NCBI RefSeq assembly: GCF_018619435.1
Contig: NZ_JAHFZF010000034.1
Location: 1-48,649, forward strand
Origin: Rhodoferax sp. U11-2br
Lineage (GTDB): Bacteria > Pseudomonadota > Gammaproteobacteria > Burkholderiales > Burkholderiaceae_C
Direction: 5' to 3'
DNA length: 48,649 nt
The notes beneath the pieces were generated by a model. The model was given only the letters and a program-made list of their open reading frames with translations. It did not search any database and was not told the DNA's origin. The translations under genes and the position numbers were made by a program. Positions 35,658 to 44,940 of the stretch are shown piece by piece (within the stretch, counting starts at the first letter, position 1; each line of letters opens with the position of its first letter).

Positions 35658-38489
35658 ATGCGCGCTTTCACCCTGACCCGCTACTTTTCCCTATTGTCTT
35701 TTGGGCTATTGTTGTTGGCAGGTGTCCTGCTGGGAACCCTGGTCCGGCAGCAGGAACTGGCCCAGATGGAGCGCACCGCGATTGAGCGCAACATCAGCGC
35801 CTCCTACTTGCTGGGCAACTTCTTGCAGCAGGATATCCAACGTTTGACACAGATATCGGCTGGCAAAACACCTCAGGACTTGCAGGCACTGCCTGAGCTT
35901 GCAGAGTTGAAAACCAAACTCAGGGTTTGGCTGCGTGGCTCCGACATTGTCAAGGTCAAGATCTACAGCCGGGAGGGGCTGACGCTGTTTTCGACCGAAG
36001 CAGCGCAGATTGGTGAGGACAAGAGTCGCCATGTCCGATTCCTCTCTGCACGTGCAGGTCAGGTGGTCAGCGATTTAGTCCACAGTGATCAATTTGCGGG
36101 CCCCGAGGGGATGCTGCTCAATGTGGATCTGATGTCGAGTTATGTGCCGGTTCAGCACAACGGGCAGCTGGTTGCCGTTTTTGAGCAGTACCAGGATGTC
36201 ACCCGGCTGATTCAGCGCATCGAACACTCCCTGTGGCGGGTGGGTGGCTTGATCGCCGCTGTGTTTGTGTTGCTGTATGTGGTGCTGGTGACTTTGGTGC
36301 AACGTGGTCAGCACTCCTTGACCGTCCAGAAAGCCTTGCTGGAGGAGGCCAACCGGGTGCTTGACCAGCGGGTGGCCGAGCGCACCCGGGAACTCACGGC
36401 CAGCGAAGCGCAGCTGCGTGAGAGTGAAGCCCGGTTTCGCAGCTTGACCGAAATGTCGTCCGACTTTTACTGGGAAAGTGACGCCCAGCACCACTTCACC
36501 AAACGGACCTTCAGTGCACGCGAAGCTGCCGACCCGGTGTTTTGTCAGACCATTTTCCTGGGCCGTTTGATCTGGGACGTGACAACTATCCTGCCCGATG
36601 CCAAAGCCTGGCAGGCCCACCGGGAGATGATGCATGCCCATCTGCCGTTTCGTGGCTTCGAGGTGGCACACCAGGGCGCCAACACAACGCTTTTGTATGT
36701 GAGTGTCAGCGGTGACCCGGTGTTTGATGCCTCCGGTGCATTTGTTGGTTATCGGGGCGTGGGGCGAGACATCACACAACGCAAACAAGCCGACACCGAG
36801 TTGCGCATCGCCGCCACAGCCTTTGAGTCACAGCAGAGTACCTTGGTGGCCGATGTCCATGGGATTGTCCAGCGTGTCAACCAGGCACTGACCGAGTCCA
36901 CCGGCTACAGCGCGCAGGAGATTGTGGGGCAGCCTGCAGCCATTCTGCGCTCAGAACGGTTGAGCGCCGACTTTTACGCAGCCCAGTGGGCCAGTGTCGA
37001 GCAGACTGGGAAGTGGCAGGGTGAAGTCTGGACCACCCGCAAAAACGGCGAGGTCTTTCCGCAGTGGTTGTCGATTTCTTCGGTCAAAGATGAGCAGGGG
37101 GTGGTGACCCATTACATCGGCAATTACATTGACATTTCGGCGCAAAAACAGGCTGAGGAGGAGGTCAAGAAACTGGCGTTTTTTGACCCACTGACGGGCC
37201 TGCCCAACCGTACCCTGCTGCGTGACCGCCTGCAGCAAACCGCCGCAGCCAGCGCGCGCTCGGGTGGCTGCTGTGCGGTGCTGTATTTGGATCTGGATAA
37301 CTTCAAGACCCTCAATGACACCCAGGGACACGCCAGTGGCGATCAGTTGTTGCAGTGGGTGGCGGCCCGGTTGGTGGACAACCTGCGCCAATGTGACACC
37401 GTGGCGCGTATTGGCGGCGATGAGTTTGTGGTGGTGTTGCCGCAGCTGGAGGCGCGCAACCAGGAACTGGTGGCTATCGATGTGGAGCTGGTGTGCCAGA
37501 AGTTGCTCCAGGCGCTGGCCCGGCCCTATGTGTTCGCCCACACCGACTTCTACAGCACGGCCAGCATGGGCGTTACGTTTTTTGACGGGCAAGAGACATC
37601 GGTGGACGATGTGCTCAAACAAGCGGACATGGCGATGTACCAGGCCAAAAGCCTCGGGGGCAACACCTTTGCCTTTTTTGACCCGGTCATGGAGTCGGTG
37701 GCGCTGTCCCATGCCCGGTTGGAGGTTGATTTGCGCCAGGCGATCCAGTCAGGGCAGCTGGAACTGTATTACCAGCCCCAGGTATCCGGCAGCAGTGGGC
37801 GCATTGTGGGGGCAGAAGCCTTGCTGCGCTGGCAGCATCCGCAGCGCGGTCTGGTACCCCCCGGTGACTTTGTGCCCCATGCCGAGCGCACCGGTCTGAT
37901 CCTGCCGCTGGGGCAGTGGGTGCTGGAGCAGGCCTGTGTGCAGCTGGCGGCTTGGGCCCATCAGCCCGAGATGAAGGACTTGGTGTTGGCGGTGAATGTC
38001 AGCGCCCAGCAGTTCAAGGCCATCGATTTTGCGGAACAGGTTCTGGCCACGCTGGCGCGTACCGGTGCCCAAGCCAGGCTGCTCAAGCTGGAGCTGACCG
38101 AGAGTATTTTTGCTGGTAACATTGATGAGATTGTGGGCATGATGAACCAGCTCAAGGGCCAGGGTGTCGGCTTTTCGCTGGACGACTTTGGCACCGGTTA
38201 TTCGTCGCTGGCCTACCTGAGTCGCTTGCCGTTGGATCAGTTAAAAATCGACCGATCCTTTGTCGCCAACATCGAGTCAGATAACAACAACGTTGCTATC
38301 TGCGCTGCCACCATCGGTCTGGCACACAGCCTCAAGCTCAAGGTGGTGGCCGAAGGTGTGGAGAACGAGGCCCAGCGTTACTTCCTGAGCACGGTGCACC
38401 GATGTGACCTGTTGCAGGGGTATCTGTTCGGTCGACCACTCCCGATTGGCGGGTTTGAAGACCTGCTGCGGTCCTGGCCGTCCGCTTAA
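35658..38489 (+). CDS. Membrane PAS-PAS-GGDEF-EAL protein (cyclic di-GMP synthesis/breakdown)
   Basis: 943 residues from ATG 35658; an upstream in-frame ATG at 35586 would add 24 residues without a signal-like start. Order: membrane helix 1 (about residues 10-29), a periplasmic sensor of some 165 residues, membrane helix 2 (about 194-214), a coiled-coil rich in Arg and Glu, two PAS domains (about 254-375 and 380-500), GGDEF domain with intact GGDEF (586-590) and inhibitory RxxD site (RQCD) five residues before it, then EAL domain with EAL (720-722), DDFGTGYSSL, KIDRSFV, AEGVE and QGYLFGRP. All key motifs for both diguanylate cyclase and phosphodiesterase are present, so either activity is possible. 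It ends with a 4-base convergent overlap with the next gene. Confidence 0.93.
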   Translation: MRAFTLTRYFSLLSFGLLLLAGVLLGTLVRQQELAQMERTAIERNISASYLLGNFLQQDIQRLTQISAGKTPQDLQALPELAELKTKLRVWLRGSDIVKVKIYSREGLTLFSTEAAQIGEDKSRHVRFLSARAGQVVSDLVHSDQFAGPEGMLLNVDLMSSYVPVQHNGQLVAVFEQYQDVTRLIQRIEHSLWRVGGLIAAVFVLLYVVLVTLVQRGQHSLTVQKALLEEANRVLDQRVAERTRELTASEAQLRESEARFRSLTEMSSDFYWESDAQHHFTKRTFSAREAADPVFCQTIFLGRLIWDVTTILPDAKAWQAHREMMHAHLPFRGFEVAHQGANTTLLYVSVSGDPVFDASGAFVGYRGVGRDITQRKQADTELRIAATAFESQQSTLVADVHGIVQRVNQALTESTGYSAQEIVGQPAAILRSERLSADFYAAQWASVEQTGKWQGEVWTTRKNGEVFPQWLSISSVKDEQGVVTHYIGNYIDISAQKQAEEEVKKLAFFDPLTGLPNRTLLRDRLQQTAAASARSGGCCAVLYLDLDNFKTLNDTQGHASGDQLLQWVAARLVDNLRQCDTVARIGGDEFVVVLPQLEARNQELVAIDVELVCQKLLQALARPYVFAHTDFYSTASMGVTFFDGQETSVDDVLKQADMAMYQAKSLGGNTFAFFDPVMESVALSHARLEVDLRQAIQSGQLELYYQPQVSGSSGRIVGAEALLRWQHPQRGLVPPGDFVPHAERTGLILPLGQWVLEQACVQLAAWAHQPEMKDLVLAVNVSAQQFKAIDFAEQVLATLARTGAQARLLKLELTESIFAGNIDEIVGMMNQLKGQGVGFSLDDFGTGYSSLAYLSRLPLDQLKIDRSFVANIESDNNNVAICAATIGLAHSLKLKVVAEGVENEAQRYFLSTVHRCDLLQGYLFGRPLPIGGFEDLLRSWPSA

Positions 38490-39076
38490 TCGGCCTGGAA
38501 TTGCGCCGCGTTTTTACCTTTGAAGGGCGCGTAAAACGCCTTGATGCTGCGCATGTCGGCTTCCAGATCACCGGTCGGGTAAAACAGGGGCCCCAGGCCG
38601 CTGACCTTGCGGCTGTAGTCCATGTAGGCCATCACGATCGGCACCTGAGCCGTCTGGGCGATGTGGTAGAAACCGGTTTTCCAGTAGCGGGTCTTGCTGC
38701 GTGTGCCTTCGGGCGGCACGATCAGCTGTAGCGCGCCGTGTGCCTTGCTGATGGCATTGGCTGAGGCCGCGACGAGGTTGTTGGCTTTGGATCGGTCCAC
38801 CGAAATGCCGCCCAGCCAGCGCATCAGACCCCCAAAGGGAAAACGGAAGATGCTGGCTTTGCCCATCCAGTGCACATTGAGCCGCAGGACAAAGGCCACC
38901 ATCAAGGTGTAGGGCAGGTCCCAGTTGCTGGTGTGTGGCGCAGCAATGAACACACTTCGCTGCGCCTCGGGGGGCAAGCTGCCCAACACCCGCCAGCCTG
39001 CCAGCTTGAGGTAGCTCAGTGACAGCCAGCGACACAGCGCATTGACCACCGGCGTGGTGAAGATGGTGCGCTGCAT
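38486..39076 (-). CDS. 1-acylglycerol-3-phosphate acyltransferase-family protein (PlsC-like, short)
   Basis: 196 residues, shorter than typical PlsC (about 240). Seen: the catalytic motif HTSNWD (HX4D) near residue 48, the substrate motif region FPFGGLMRWLGGISVDRS near 80, and IVPPEGTRSKTRYWKTGFYHIAQTAQVPIVMAYMDY near 118 (EGTRS motif). It probably acylates a lysophospholipid or related acceptor at the inner membrane. It lies 29 bases after metK on the same strand and may be co-transcribed. Its stop overlaps the convergent GGDEF-EAL gene by 4 bases. Exact acceptor unknown. Confidence 0.88.
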   Translation of the reverse strand: MQRTIFTTPVVNALCRWLSLSYLKLAGWRVLGSLPPEAQRSVFIAAPHTSNWDLPYTLMVAFVLRLNVHWMGKASIFRFPFGGLMRWLGGISVDRSKANNLVAASANAISKAHGALQLIVPPEGTRSKTRYWKTGFYHIAQTAQVPIVMAYMDYSRKVSGLGPLFYPTGDLEADMRSIKAFYAPFKGKNAAQFQAD

Positions 39077-39105
39077 GCGGGCTGGTCTGGGCTCAGGAAC
39101 CGTTT

Positions 39106-40287
39106 TTACAGACCGGCGGCGTCGCGCAGTGCGGCGGCCTTGTCGGTGCGTTCCCAGGTGAACTCGGGTTCCTCGCGGCCAAAGTGGCCGTAGGCTGCGG
39201 TCTTCTCGTAAATTGGACGCAGCAGGTCAAGCATCTGGATGATGCCCTTGGGGCGCAGGTCAAAGTGCAGGTTCACCAGTGCGGCGATTTGTTCATCCGG
39301 GATCACGCCGGTGCCTTCGGTGTAGATGGTCACGTTCATCGGTTTGGCCACACCGATGGCGTAGGCCACCTGCACCTGGCACTGGCGTGCCAGACCGGCT
39401 GCCACCACGTTCTTGGCGACGTAACGGGCCGCGTAGGCTGCAGAACGATCCACCTTGCTCGGGTCCTTGCCACTGAAGGCGCCGCCGCCGTGGGGGCAGG
39501 CGCCGCCGTAGGTGTCGACAATGATCTTGCGGCCGGTCAGGCCACAGTCACCTTGCGGGCCACCGACGACAAAACGGCCGGTCGGGTTGATCAGGTACTT
39601 GGTGTCTTCGGTCAGCCATTCCTTGGGCAGCACGGGTTTGATGATTTCTTCGCGCACCGCCTCGTAGAATGCGTCGGTCATCTTGTGGCCCAGGCTGTAT
39701 TCCGGGGCGTGTTGGCTCGACAGCACCACTGTGTCGATGCTGTGTGGCTTGCCATCGACATAACGCATGGTGACCTGGCTCTTGGCGTCCGGGCGCAAGA
39801 ATGGCAGGCGGCCGTCCTTGCGCAGCTGTGCCTGACGTTCCACCAAGCGGTGGGCGTAATAAATGGGCGCGGGCATGAGCTCGGGCGTCTCATTGCAGGC
39901 GTAACCAAACATCAGGCCCTGGTCGCCTGCACCGGTGTTCAGGTGGTCGTCCGAGGCGTGGTCCACACCCTGGGCAATGTCATTGCTTTGTTTGTCGTAG
40001 GCCACCAGCACCGCGCAACCCTTGTAGTCGATGCCGTACTCGGTGTTGTCGTAGCCAATGCGTTTGATGGTGTCGCGTGCCACCTGGATGTAGTCGACAT
40101 GGGCATTGGTGGTGATTTCACCGGCCAGCACCACCAGACCGGTGTTGGTCAGGGTTTCGGCAGCGACACGGCTGCGCGGGTCCTGGGTGAAGATGGCGTC
40201 CAGAATCGCGTCGGAGATCTGGTCAGCCACCTTGTCGGGATGGCCTTCAGAGACGGATTCGGAGGTGAAGAGAAAGTCGTTTGCCAT
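39106..40287 (-). CDS. metK: S-adenosylmethionine synthetase
   Basis: 393 residues, normal length. It makes SAM from methionine and ATP in the cytoplasm. Seen: [25 protein letters not shown] at the N-terminus, [16 protein letters not shown] near residue 118 (the MAT signature GAGDQG), and [34 protein letters not shown] near 266. AGGAGC stands before ATG 40287. The leader upstream can pair with this ribosome site (see the leader entry). It is divergent from the two LpxL-type acyltransferases, a common arrangement in Burkholderiales. Confidence 0.98.
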   Translation of the reverse strand: MANDFLFTSESVSEGHPDKVADQISDAILDAIFTQDPRSRVAAETLTNTGLVVLAGEITTNAHVDYIQVARDTIKRIGYDNTEYGIDYKGCAVLVAYDKQSNDIAQGVDHASDDHLNTGAGDQGLMFGYACNETPELMPAPIYYAHRLVERQAQLRKDGRLPFLRPDAKSQVTMRYVDGKPHSIDTVVLSSQHAPEYSLGHKMTDAFYEAVREEIIKPVLPKEWLTEDTKYLINPTGRFVVGGPQGDCGLTGRKIIVDTYGGACPHGGGAFSGKDPSKVDRSAAYAARYVAKNVVAAGLARQCQVQVAYAIGVAKPMNVTIYTEGTGVIPDEQIAALVNLHFDLRPKGIIQMLDLLRPIYEKTAAYGHFGREEPEFTWERTDKAAALRDAAGL

Positions 40288-40360
40288 GAAAAAAGCTCCT
40301 AAGAAAAGTTAACAACCTTTTTTGCGTTGCTTTTGGCTTGGGGAGCTTTCGGCGAACGCT
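40288..40360 (-). promoter_or_regulatory. metK leader with helix covering the ribosome site (candidate translational switch)
   Basis: On the minus strand AAAGCTCC (40349-40342) is fully complementary to GGAGCTTT (40299-40292), which contains the Shine-Dalgarno bases of metK. GCGTT (40359-40355) can pair with AACGC (40328-40324), which would interlock with the first helix as an H-type pseudoknot; a small AAAAGGTT/AACTTTT hairpin lies within. This is the layout of several SAM-sensing leaders, but I could not match a known class, so ligand and function are inference. Confidence 0.4.
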
Positions 40361-40370
40361 TTAGCAGATG

Positions 40371-40386
40371 TGTCAACGTGTTGACA
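40371..40386. promoter_or_regulatory. Palindrome between metK and the acyltransferase gene
   Basis: TGTCAACGTGTTGACA: 7-bp perfect arms around GT. It contains TTGACA on each strand, which could serve as a -35 element for metK and for the divergent gene, or as an operator. No good -10 box at standard spacing was seen. Confidence 0.35.
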
Positions 40387-40481
40387 AGGCACAATGGCGA
40401 CCCGTGTGGGGCTGCTGCTTGTGTGTGTCGCCCTGCAAGTAGTTCCGTAACTCAGCGACAGTGTCTAGTTTAGCTCACACC

Positions 40482-41321
40482 ATGACCTTTTTTTTCAAAT
40501 GGCTGTCCAGATTGCCCCTGCGCTGGCTGCAGGCGCTGGGCTGGTTGCTCGGTTGGCTGGTGTTTGCGGCATCAGGGATCTATCGGCGCCGTTTTGTGGC
40601 CAATGCAGACCAGGCCGGCATGGCCAGGTCGGACTGGTTGGCCGCAGTGGGGGAGAGTGGCAAGCTGGTGGCCGAGTTGCCGCGTTTGTGGCTGGGACGC
40701 CCGGTTCCCGTGTTGTGGGATGGCGCCGAGCATGTGGAGGCCGCCTTGGCCCGGGGCTCTGGCGTGGTTTTTTTGACACCGCACCTGGGCTGCTTTGAGA
40801 TCACCGCGCAAGCCTATGCGCAGCGTTATGGCCAGACCGTCCAGCCGATGACGGTGCTGTTTCGCCCGCCGCGTCAGGCTTGGCTGCGGGCGGTGGTGAT
40901 GGCCTCGCGCCAGCGCCCGGGTTTGCTGACCGCACCCACCACGCTCTCAGGTGTCAAACAACTGATCAAGGCCCTGAAAAAGGGTGAAGCGGTCGGTCTG
41001 TTGCCCGACCAGGTGCCGCCGCAGGGCATGGGGGTGGTGGCCCCGTTTTTTGGACGTGACGCGTACACCATGACCTTGTCGGTGCGGCTGGTGCAACAGA
41101 CCGGTGCCACGGTGCTGTTGGCCTGGGGTGAACGCTTGGCCAGGGGACAGGGTTACCGGGTGCATGTGGAGCCTTTGCACGAAGCGTTGCCGTCGGATCT
41201 GAATCAGGCAGCCACTGCCGTCAACCAGGCCATGCAGCGTCTGATTGTGCAGTGCCCTGCACAATACCTGTGGGGCTACGCGCGCTACAAACAGCCGCGT
41301 GAGATGGCGCACACCTCATGA
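40482..41321 (+). CDS. LpxL/HtrB-family lipid A acyltransferase, first copy
   Basis: 279 residues from ATG 40482; GTG 40461 would add seven. One N-terminal hydrophobic segment (LPLRWLQALGWLLGWLVFAASG) anchors it in the inner membrane. Catalytic HX4E motif HLGCFE near residue 104; further family motifs MTVLFRPPRQAWLRAVV, GVKQLIKALKKGEAVGLLPDQVPPQGMGVVAPFFGRDAYT and the closing QYLWGYARYK. Members add secondary acyl chains to lipid A. It begins a tandem pair (55 bases to the next). Which acyl position it serves cannot be told from sequence. Confidence 0.9.
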   Translation: MTFFFKWLSRLPLRWLQALGWLLGWLVFAASGIYRRRFVANADQAGMARSDWLAAVGESGKLVAELPRLWLGRPVPVLWDGAEHVEAALARGSGVVFLTPHLGCFEITAQAYAQRYGQTVQPMTVLFRPPRQAWLRAVVMASRQRPGLLTAPTTLSGVKQLIKALKKGEAVGLLPDQVPPQGMGVVAPFFGRDAYTMTLSVRLVQQTGATVLLAWGERLARGQGYRVHVEPLHEALPSDLNQAATAVNQAMQRLIVQCPAQYLWGYARYKQPREMAHTS

Positions 41322-41376
41322 AAAAACGCTGTCTGTTGTTGATCTGTTGTCGCTGCCCCTGGCGGGAGCTGGCCCC

Positions 41377-42246
41377 ATGCTGAGCCGTTTGAGTTTGCTG
41401 CTGATGCGGGCCCTGTCGCCCTTGCCGCTGGCCTGGGTGCGCGCGCTCGGGCTGGTGCTGGGTGGTTTGTTGTATCTGGTCGTGGCACCACGCCGACGGA
41501 TCGTCAGAACCAATTTGCGCCTGTGTTTTCCGCAACTGAGCGAGGCAGAGTGCCGCCAGTCGACGAGGCGGATGTTTGTCTATTTTGCGCAGGCCTGGTT
41601 GGACCGCAGCTGGCTCTGGCATGGTGCGCCGCAGCGGGTGCGCGACCGTTTGAAGCTCACAGGTGATGTGCAGGCCTTGGCTGGCAATGAGCCCGTGGTG
41701 ATTTTCGCGCCGCATTTTGTCGGGCTGGATGCGGGCTGGACTGCGCTCACCCAGCAGTTGCCGCGCCACTTCACCACGATTTACACCGACCAGACCAACA
41801 AAGTGATGGACGCCTGGATTCTGGCCGGGCGCCAGCGTTTTGGCGCCAGCCACCTGTTTGGGCGCGCCGATGGTGTCAAGAGCATTGTGGCGGCGCTGCG
41901 TGCGGGTGACCCGTTGTACCTGCTGCCTGACATGAACTTTGGCCTCAATGAGTCGGTGTTTGTCCCGTTTTACGGGGTGAGTGCGGCCACGGTGCCGAGC
42001 CTTTCACGTTTTGCCAAACTCGGGCGCGCCAAGGTGGTGCCGGTGATTACCCGGTTGATCCCTGCGGGCTACAGCGTGGAGGTGTTGCCGGCCTGGTTAG
42101 ACTTCCCCAGCATGGATGCCACGGCGGATACGGCGCGCATGAATGCCGAGTTGCAGAACTACATCAACACCATGCCCGAGCAGTACTACTGGGTGCACAA
42201 ACGCTTCAAGGACCGACCACCGGGGGAGGCTGATTTTTATCGATGA
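41377..42246 (+). CDS. LpxL/HtrB-family lipid A acyltransferase, second copy
   Basis: 289 residues. ATG 41377 has GGGAG nine bases upstream and begins with a membrane anchor (LSLLLMRALSPLPLAWVRALGLVLGGLLYLVV). The catalytic motif is HFVGLD (HX4D) near residue 112; others are RTNLRLCFPQLSE, TIYTDQTNKVMDAWILAGRQRFG, DPLYLLPDMNFGLNESVFVPFYGVSAATV and the closing QYYWVHKRFKDRPPGE. Together with the upstream copy it likely performs the two late acylations of lipid A. The motif differs (HX4D here, HX4E upstream), so the two are probably not redundant. Confidence 0.92.
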   Translation: MLSRLSLLLMRALSPLPLAWVRALGLVLGGLLYLVVAPRRRIVRTNLRLCFPQLSEAECRQSTRRMFVYFAQAWLDRSWLWHGAPQRVRDRLKLTGDVQALAGNEPVVIFAPHFVGLDAGWTALTQQLPRHFTTIYTDQTNKVMDAWILAGRQRFGASHLFGRADGVKSIVAALRAGDPLYLLPDMNFGLNESVFVPFYGVSAATVPSLSRFAKLGRAKVVPVITRLIPAGYSVEVLPAWLDFPSMDATADTARMNAELQNYINTMPEQYYWVHKRFKDRPPGEADFYR

Positions 42247-42257
42247 ATTGACCTGTG

Positions 42258-42287
42258 GCCCTTATTTTAAAAGGGTTTGCAGCTATT
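42258..42287. repeat. Dispersed palindrome, decayed copy
   Basis: GCCCTT-ATTTTA-AAAGGGTTTGCAGCTATT keeps the core and the right flank GCAGCTAT. It lies between the convergent ends of the second acyltransferase and engB. Confidence 0.55.
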
Positions 42288-42296
42288 GATTTGATA

Positions 42297-43031
42297 TCAA
42301 TTGGCTGGGGTGCTTGATGCGACGGCTGCCGCAGCGCTGGTGGCCTCGGGGTGTGCCCATTGCCACAGCAAGGTGGCAACGTCCTCAATGCCCTGGCGTT
42401 TGGTGGCTGAAAACAACCGGACCTCACCACCGCCTGCCTGCAACTTCATGATCGACAGGGCCTTGGTCTGCTCCGAGCGGGTCAGTTTGTCCGCCTTGGT
42501 CAACACCACCAGAAACCTCAGGCCTTCTTCCACCCGGGGGCGCACCACGTCGAGCAGGATCTCGTCGAGTTCGGTCAGTCCATGGCGCGGGTCACACATC
42601 AGCACAATGGCTTTCAGGTTCTCACGCGTCACCAAATAGTTGGCCATGACCTGTTGCCAGCGGATTTTGTCCTGCTTGGGCACGGCGGCGTAGCCGTAGC
42701 CGGGTAAATCGGCCAGCACCGCGTCGGTCACACCCTGTTTGCCCAAAGAAAACAGGTTGATGTGTTGTGTGCGGCCTGGTTTTTTGGAGGCAAACGCCAG
42801 CTGCTTCTGCTGTGTCAAGGTGTTGATGCAGGTCGACTTGCCAGCGTTCGACCGGCCGACAAAAGCGATCTCGGGCACGCTCAGGGGCGGCAGAAAATGC
42901 AGCTGAGGTGCGGTGGTCAGGAATTTGGCCGTGTGCATCCAGCCCAGTGCCTCGGCAGCGGTGATGCCTGTGGTGACAGGTGCGGCGACACTCAGCAATT
43001 TGGGGTCGGCAGGGCTGGTTTGAATGGTCAT
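42297..43031 (-). CDS. engB: Ribosome biogenesis GTPase EngB (YsxC/YihA)
   Basis: 244 residues. EngB is a small GTPase for assembly of the large ribosomal subunit. Seen: G1 FVGRSNAGKST near residue 58, G2 region KKPGRTQHINLF, G3 DLPGYGYAAV near 108, G4 TKADKL near 178 and G5 FSATKRQGI. The family is about 200 residues; this copy has roughly 30 extra residues at the N-terminus (MTIQTSPADPKLLSVAAP...) and an Ala-rich tail, both common in betaproteobacteria. Divergent from the cytochrome c4 gene with 72 bases between starts. Confidence 0.95.
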   Translation of the reverse strand: MTIQTSPADPKLLSVAAPVTTGITAAEALGWMHTAKFLTTAPQLHFLPPLSVPEIAFVGRSNAGKSTCINTLTQQKQLAFASKKPGRTQHINLFSLGKQGVTDAVLADLPGYGYAAVPKQDKIRWQQVMANYLVTRENLKAIVLMCDPRHGLTELDEILLDVVRPRVEEGLRFLVVLTKADKLTRSEQTKALSIMKLQAGGGEVRLFSATKRQGIEDVATLLWQWAHPEATSAAAAVASSTPAN

Positions 43032-43103
43032 GGGGGCAATCTAAAGCAATCGAGCATTGTAGAATCAAGTGGTTTTTGTACTCACGACTTGTCCGGGATC
43101 TCT

Positions 43104-43730
43104 ATGAAGCTCATCTCCTCTGTGTTGGTCGCTGCATCGCTGGCTATGTCGGCGGTGTCTGGTTTTGCGCAAGAGGCTGCTGCGGCAGCCAAGCCGGATT
43201 TGGCCAAAGGTCAAGCCAGCTTTACCACGGTGTGTGTCGCCTGTCATGGACCAGATGGCAACTCTCTGGTGCCAGATTACCCCAAGCTGGCCCAGCAACA
43301 TCCCGAGTATCTCGTCAAACAGTTGCAAGAGTTCAAGGCTGGTAAACGTCAAAACCCCGTGATGTTGGGTTTTGCGTCGACGTTGAGTGACGATGACATG
43401 AAGAACATCGCCTACTGGGTGACCACCAACAAGGCCGCCCCTGGCACCGCCGCCGATGCCGACTTGATTGCGCAGGGCAAACGCATTTACCTCGGAGGTG
43501 TGCTGGACCGCAACATCCCGGCCTGTGCGGGCTGCCATGGCCCGGCTGCGGCGGGCATCCCGGCTCAGTACCCACGCCTCAAAGGTCAACAAGCCAATTA
43601 CGTGGTGACGCAACTCACCACCTTCCGCAGCGGTGAGCGCAACAACAACCTGCAAATGACCGGTGTGGCGGCCAAGCTCAATGACCGCGAGATCAAGGCG
43701 GTGGCGGAGTACGTGGCCAGCCTCAAGTGA
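43104..43730 (+). CDS. Diheme cytochrome c4
   Basis: 208 residues. ATG 43104 gives a signal peptide cleaved near residue 22 (GFA-QEAA); starts further left would read through engB. Two heme sites: CVACH (residues 44-48) and CAGCH (141-145), with the distal Met candidates in VMLGFASTLSDDDM and QMTGVAAKLNDREI. The two halves are clearly repeats of one domain, typical of c4, a periplasmic electron carrier to cytochrome oxidases. Next to engB, as in many Burkholderiales. A strong terminator follows. Confidence 0.94.
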   Translation: MKLISSVLVAASLAMSAVSGFAQEAAAAAKPDLAKGQASFTTVCVACHGPDGNSLVPDYPKLAQQHPEYLVKQLQEFKAGKRQNPVMLGFASTLSDDDMKNIAYWVTTNKAAPGTAADADLIAQGKRIYLGGVLDRNIPACAGCHGPAAAGIPAQYPRLKGQQANYVVTQLTTFRSGERNNNLQMTGVAAKLNDREIKAVAEYVASLK

Positions 43731-43773
43731 GGCTGTCGGTGCCCAGGGCTTGAACAAGCCCGGTGGCTCCGCC

Positions 43774-43811
43774 AAAAAAGCAGTCGCCGACAGGTGGGCT
43801 GCTTTTTTTTT
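43774..43811 (+). terminator. Intrinsic terminator after cytochrome c4
   Basis: AAAAAAGCAGTCGCC and GGTGGGCTGCTTTTTTTTT form a stem with a GACA-type loop and end in nine or more T residues. Confidence 0.85.
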
Positions 43812-43941
43812 CGCCCTCAATCTTTTGGCTTTGGCCTGGCGTGGGCCGTGTCTTTACCAACCCTTGACCAACAGGGGTGAAACTATTTGTGCGTAAATCT
43901 TTCTGACAGACCTCTCTTCGCTTTCCCAAAGGACTACCGGC

Positions 43942-44940
43942 ATGTTGATCAAAAGTGACTCCCAAGGCTTTGTGCACCCCATTGCCAGCGACATCACGCC
44001 GCTGTCGGCCTACCAATCGCGTCGCAACATGATCCGCCTCATGGCCAGCGGGGTGGCGGGGGCGGCCCTGGCCAGCTGGGCCGGACGTGAAGCGCTGGCA
44101 CAGGCCTGGGCACCACCCGGCAAACACGCGGCGCTGGCGGCCATCAAGAGCACCACGCCGGGTGCGCTGACCATGGAAAAAGTCACCGATTACAAAGATG
44201 TCAGCAGCTACAACAACTTTTATGAATTTGGCGTCGACAAGGCTGACCCCGCGCAGTACGCCCAGGCCTTGCCCACCAGCCCCTGGCATGTCGAGATCGA
44301 AGGCCTGGTGAAAAAACCGGGCCGGTATGCGCTGGAAGATTTGCTCAAGCTCAGCGCCCAGGAGGAGCGCATTTACCGCCTGCGCTGTGTCGAGGGCTGG
44401 TCGATGGTGATCCCGTGGGTGGGGTACTCGCTGTCGGCGCTGATCCGCAAAGTGGAGCCGCTGGGCAGCGCCAAGTATGTGGAGTTTGTGACGCTGGCCG
44501 ACCCCAAAACCATGCCGGGTGTGCGCTCGCGGGTGCTGGACTGGCCGTATGTGGAAGGTTTGCGCCTGGACGAGGCCATGCACCCGCTGACCTTGCTGGC
44601 GTTTGGCATGTATGGCGAGGTCTTGCCCAAACAAAGTGGTGCACCGCTGCGCTTGGTGGTGCCCTGGAAATATGGCTTCAAAAGTGGCAAGAGCATTGTC
44701 AAGATCCGCTTCACCGAAAACCAGCCACAGACCGCCTGGAACAAGGCCGCCGCGAACGAGTACGGCTTCTACTCCAACGTGAACCCGGCGGTGGACCATC
44801 CGCGCTGGAGCCAGGACACCGAGCGCCGTATCGGGGAGGACGGGCTCTTCACCAAAAAGCGCAAAACCCTGATCTTCAACGGCTACGAGGCCCAGGTCGG
44901 GCAGCTGTACGCGGGCATGGACCTCAAGAAGTTCTTCTGA
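43942..44940 (+). CDS. msrP: Protein-methionine-sulfoxide reductase catalytic subunit MsrP (YedY)
   Basis: 332 residues. MsrP is a periplasmic molybdopterin enzyme that repairs oxidised methionines in cell-envelope proteins. Seen: a twin-arginine signal [12 protein letters not shown] (Arg 27-28) ending near EALAQA, the molybdenum ligand Cys149 in [17 protein letters not shown] near residue 92 and [18 protein letters not shown] near 236. AGGA precedes ATG 43942. Its TGA overlaps the ATG of msrQ (TGATG), so the pair is translationally coupled. Confidence 0.96.
   Translation: MLIKSDSQGFVHPIASDITPLSAYQSRRNMIRLMASGVAGAALASWAGREALAQAWAPPGKHAALAAIKSTTPGALTMEKVTDYKDVSSYNNFYEFGVDKADPAQYAQALPTSPWHVEIEGLVKKPGRYALEDLLKLSAQEERIYRLRCVEGWSMVIPWVGYSLSALIRKVEPLGSAKYVEFVTLADPKTMPGVRSRVLDWPYVEGLRLDEAMHPLTLLAFGMYGEVLPKQSGAPLRLVVPWKYGFKSGKSIVKIRFTENQPQTAWNKAAANEYGFYSNVNPAVDHPRWSQDTERRIGEDGLFTKKRKTLIFNGYEAQVGQLYAGMDLKKFF

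Noticed and set aside
39184..40302. Open frame of about 370 codons on the plus strand opposite metK
   Set aside because: The antisense frame of a GC-rich gene; composition is His/Val/Gly-rich with no domain, and metK is certain.
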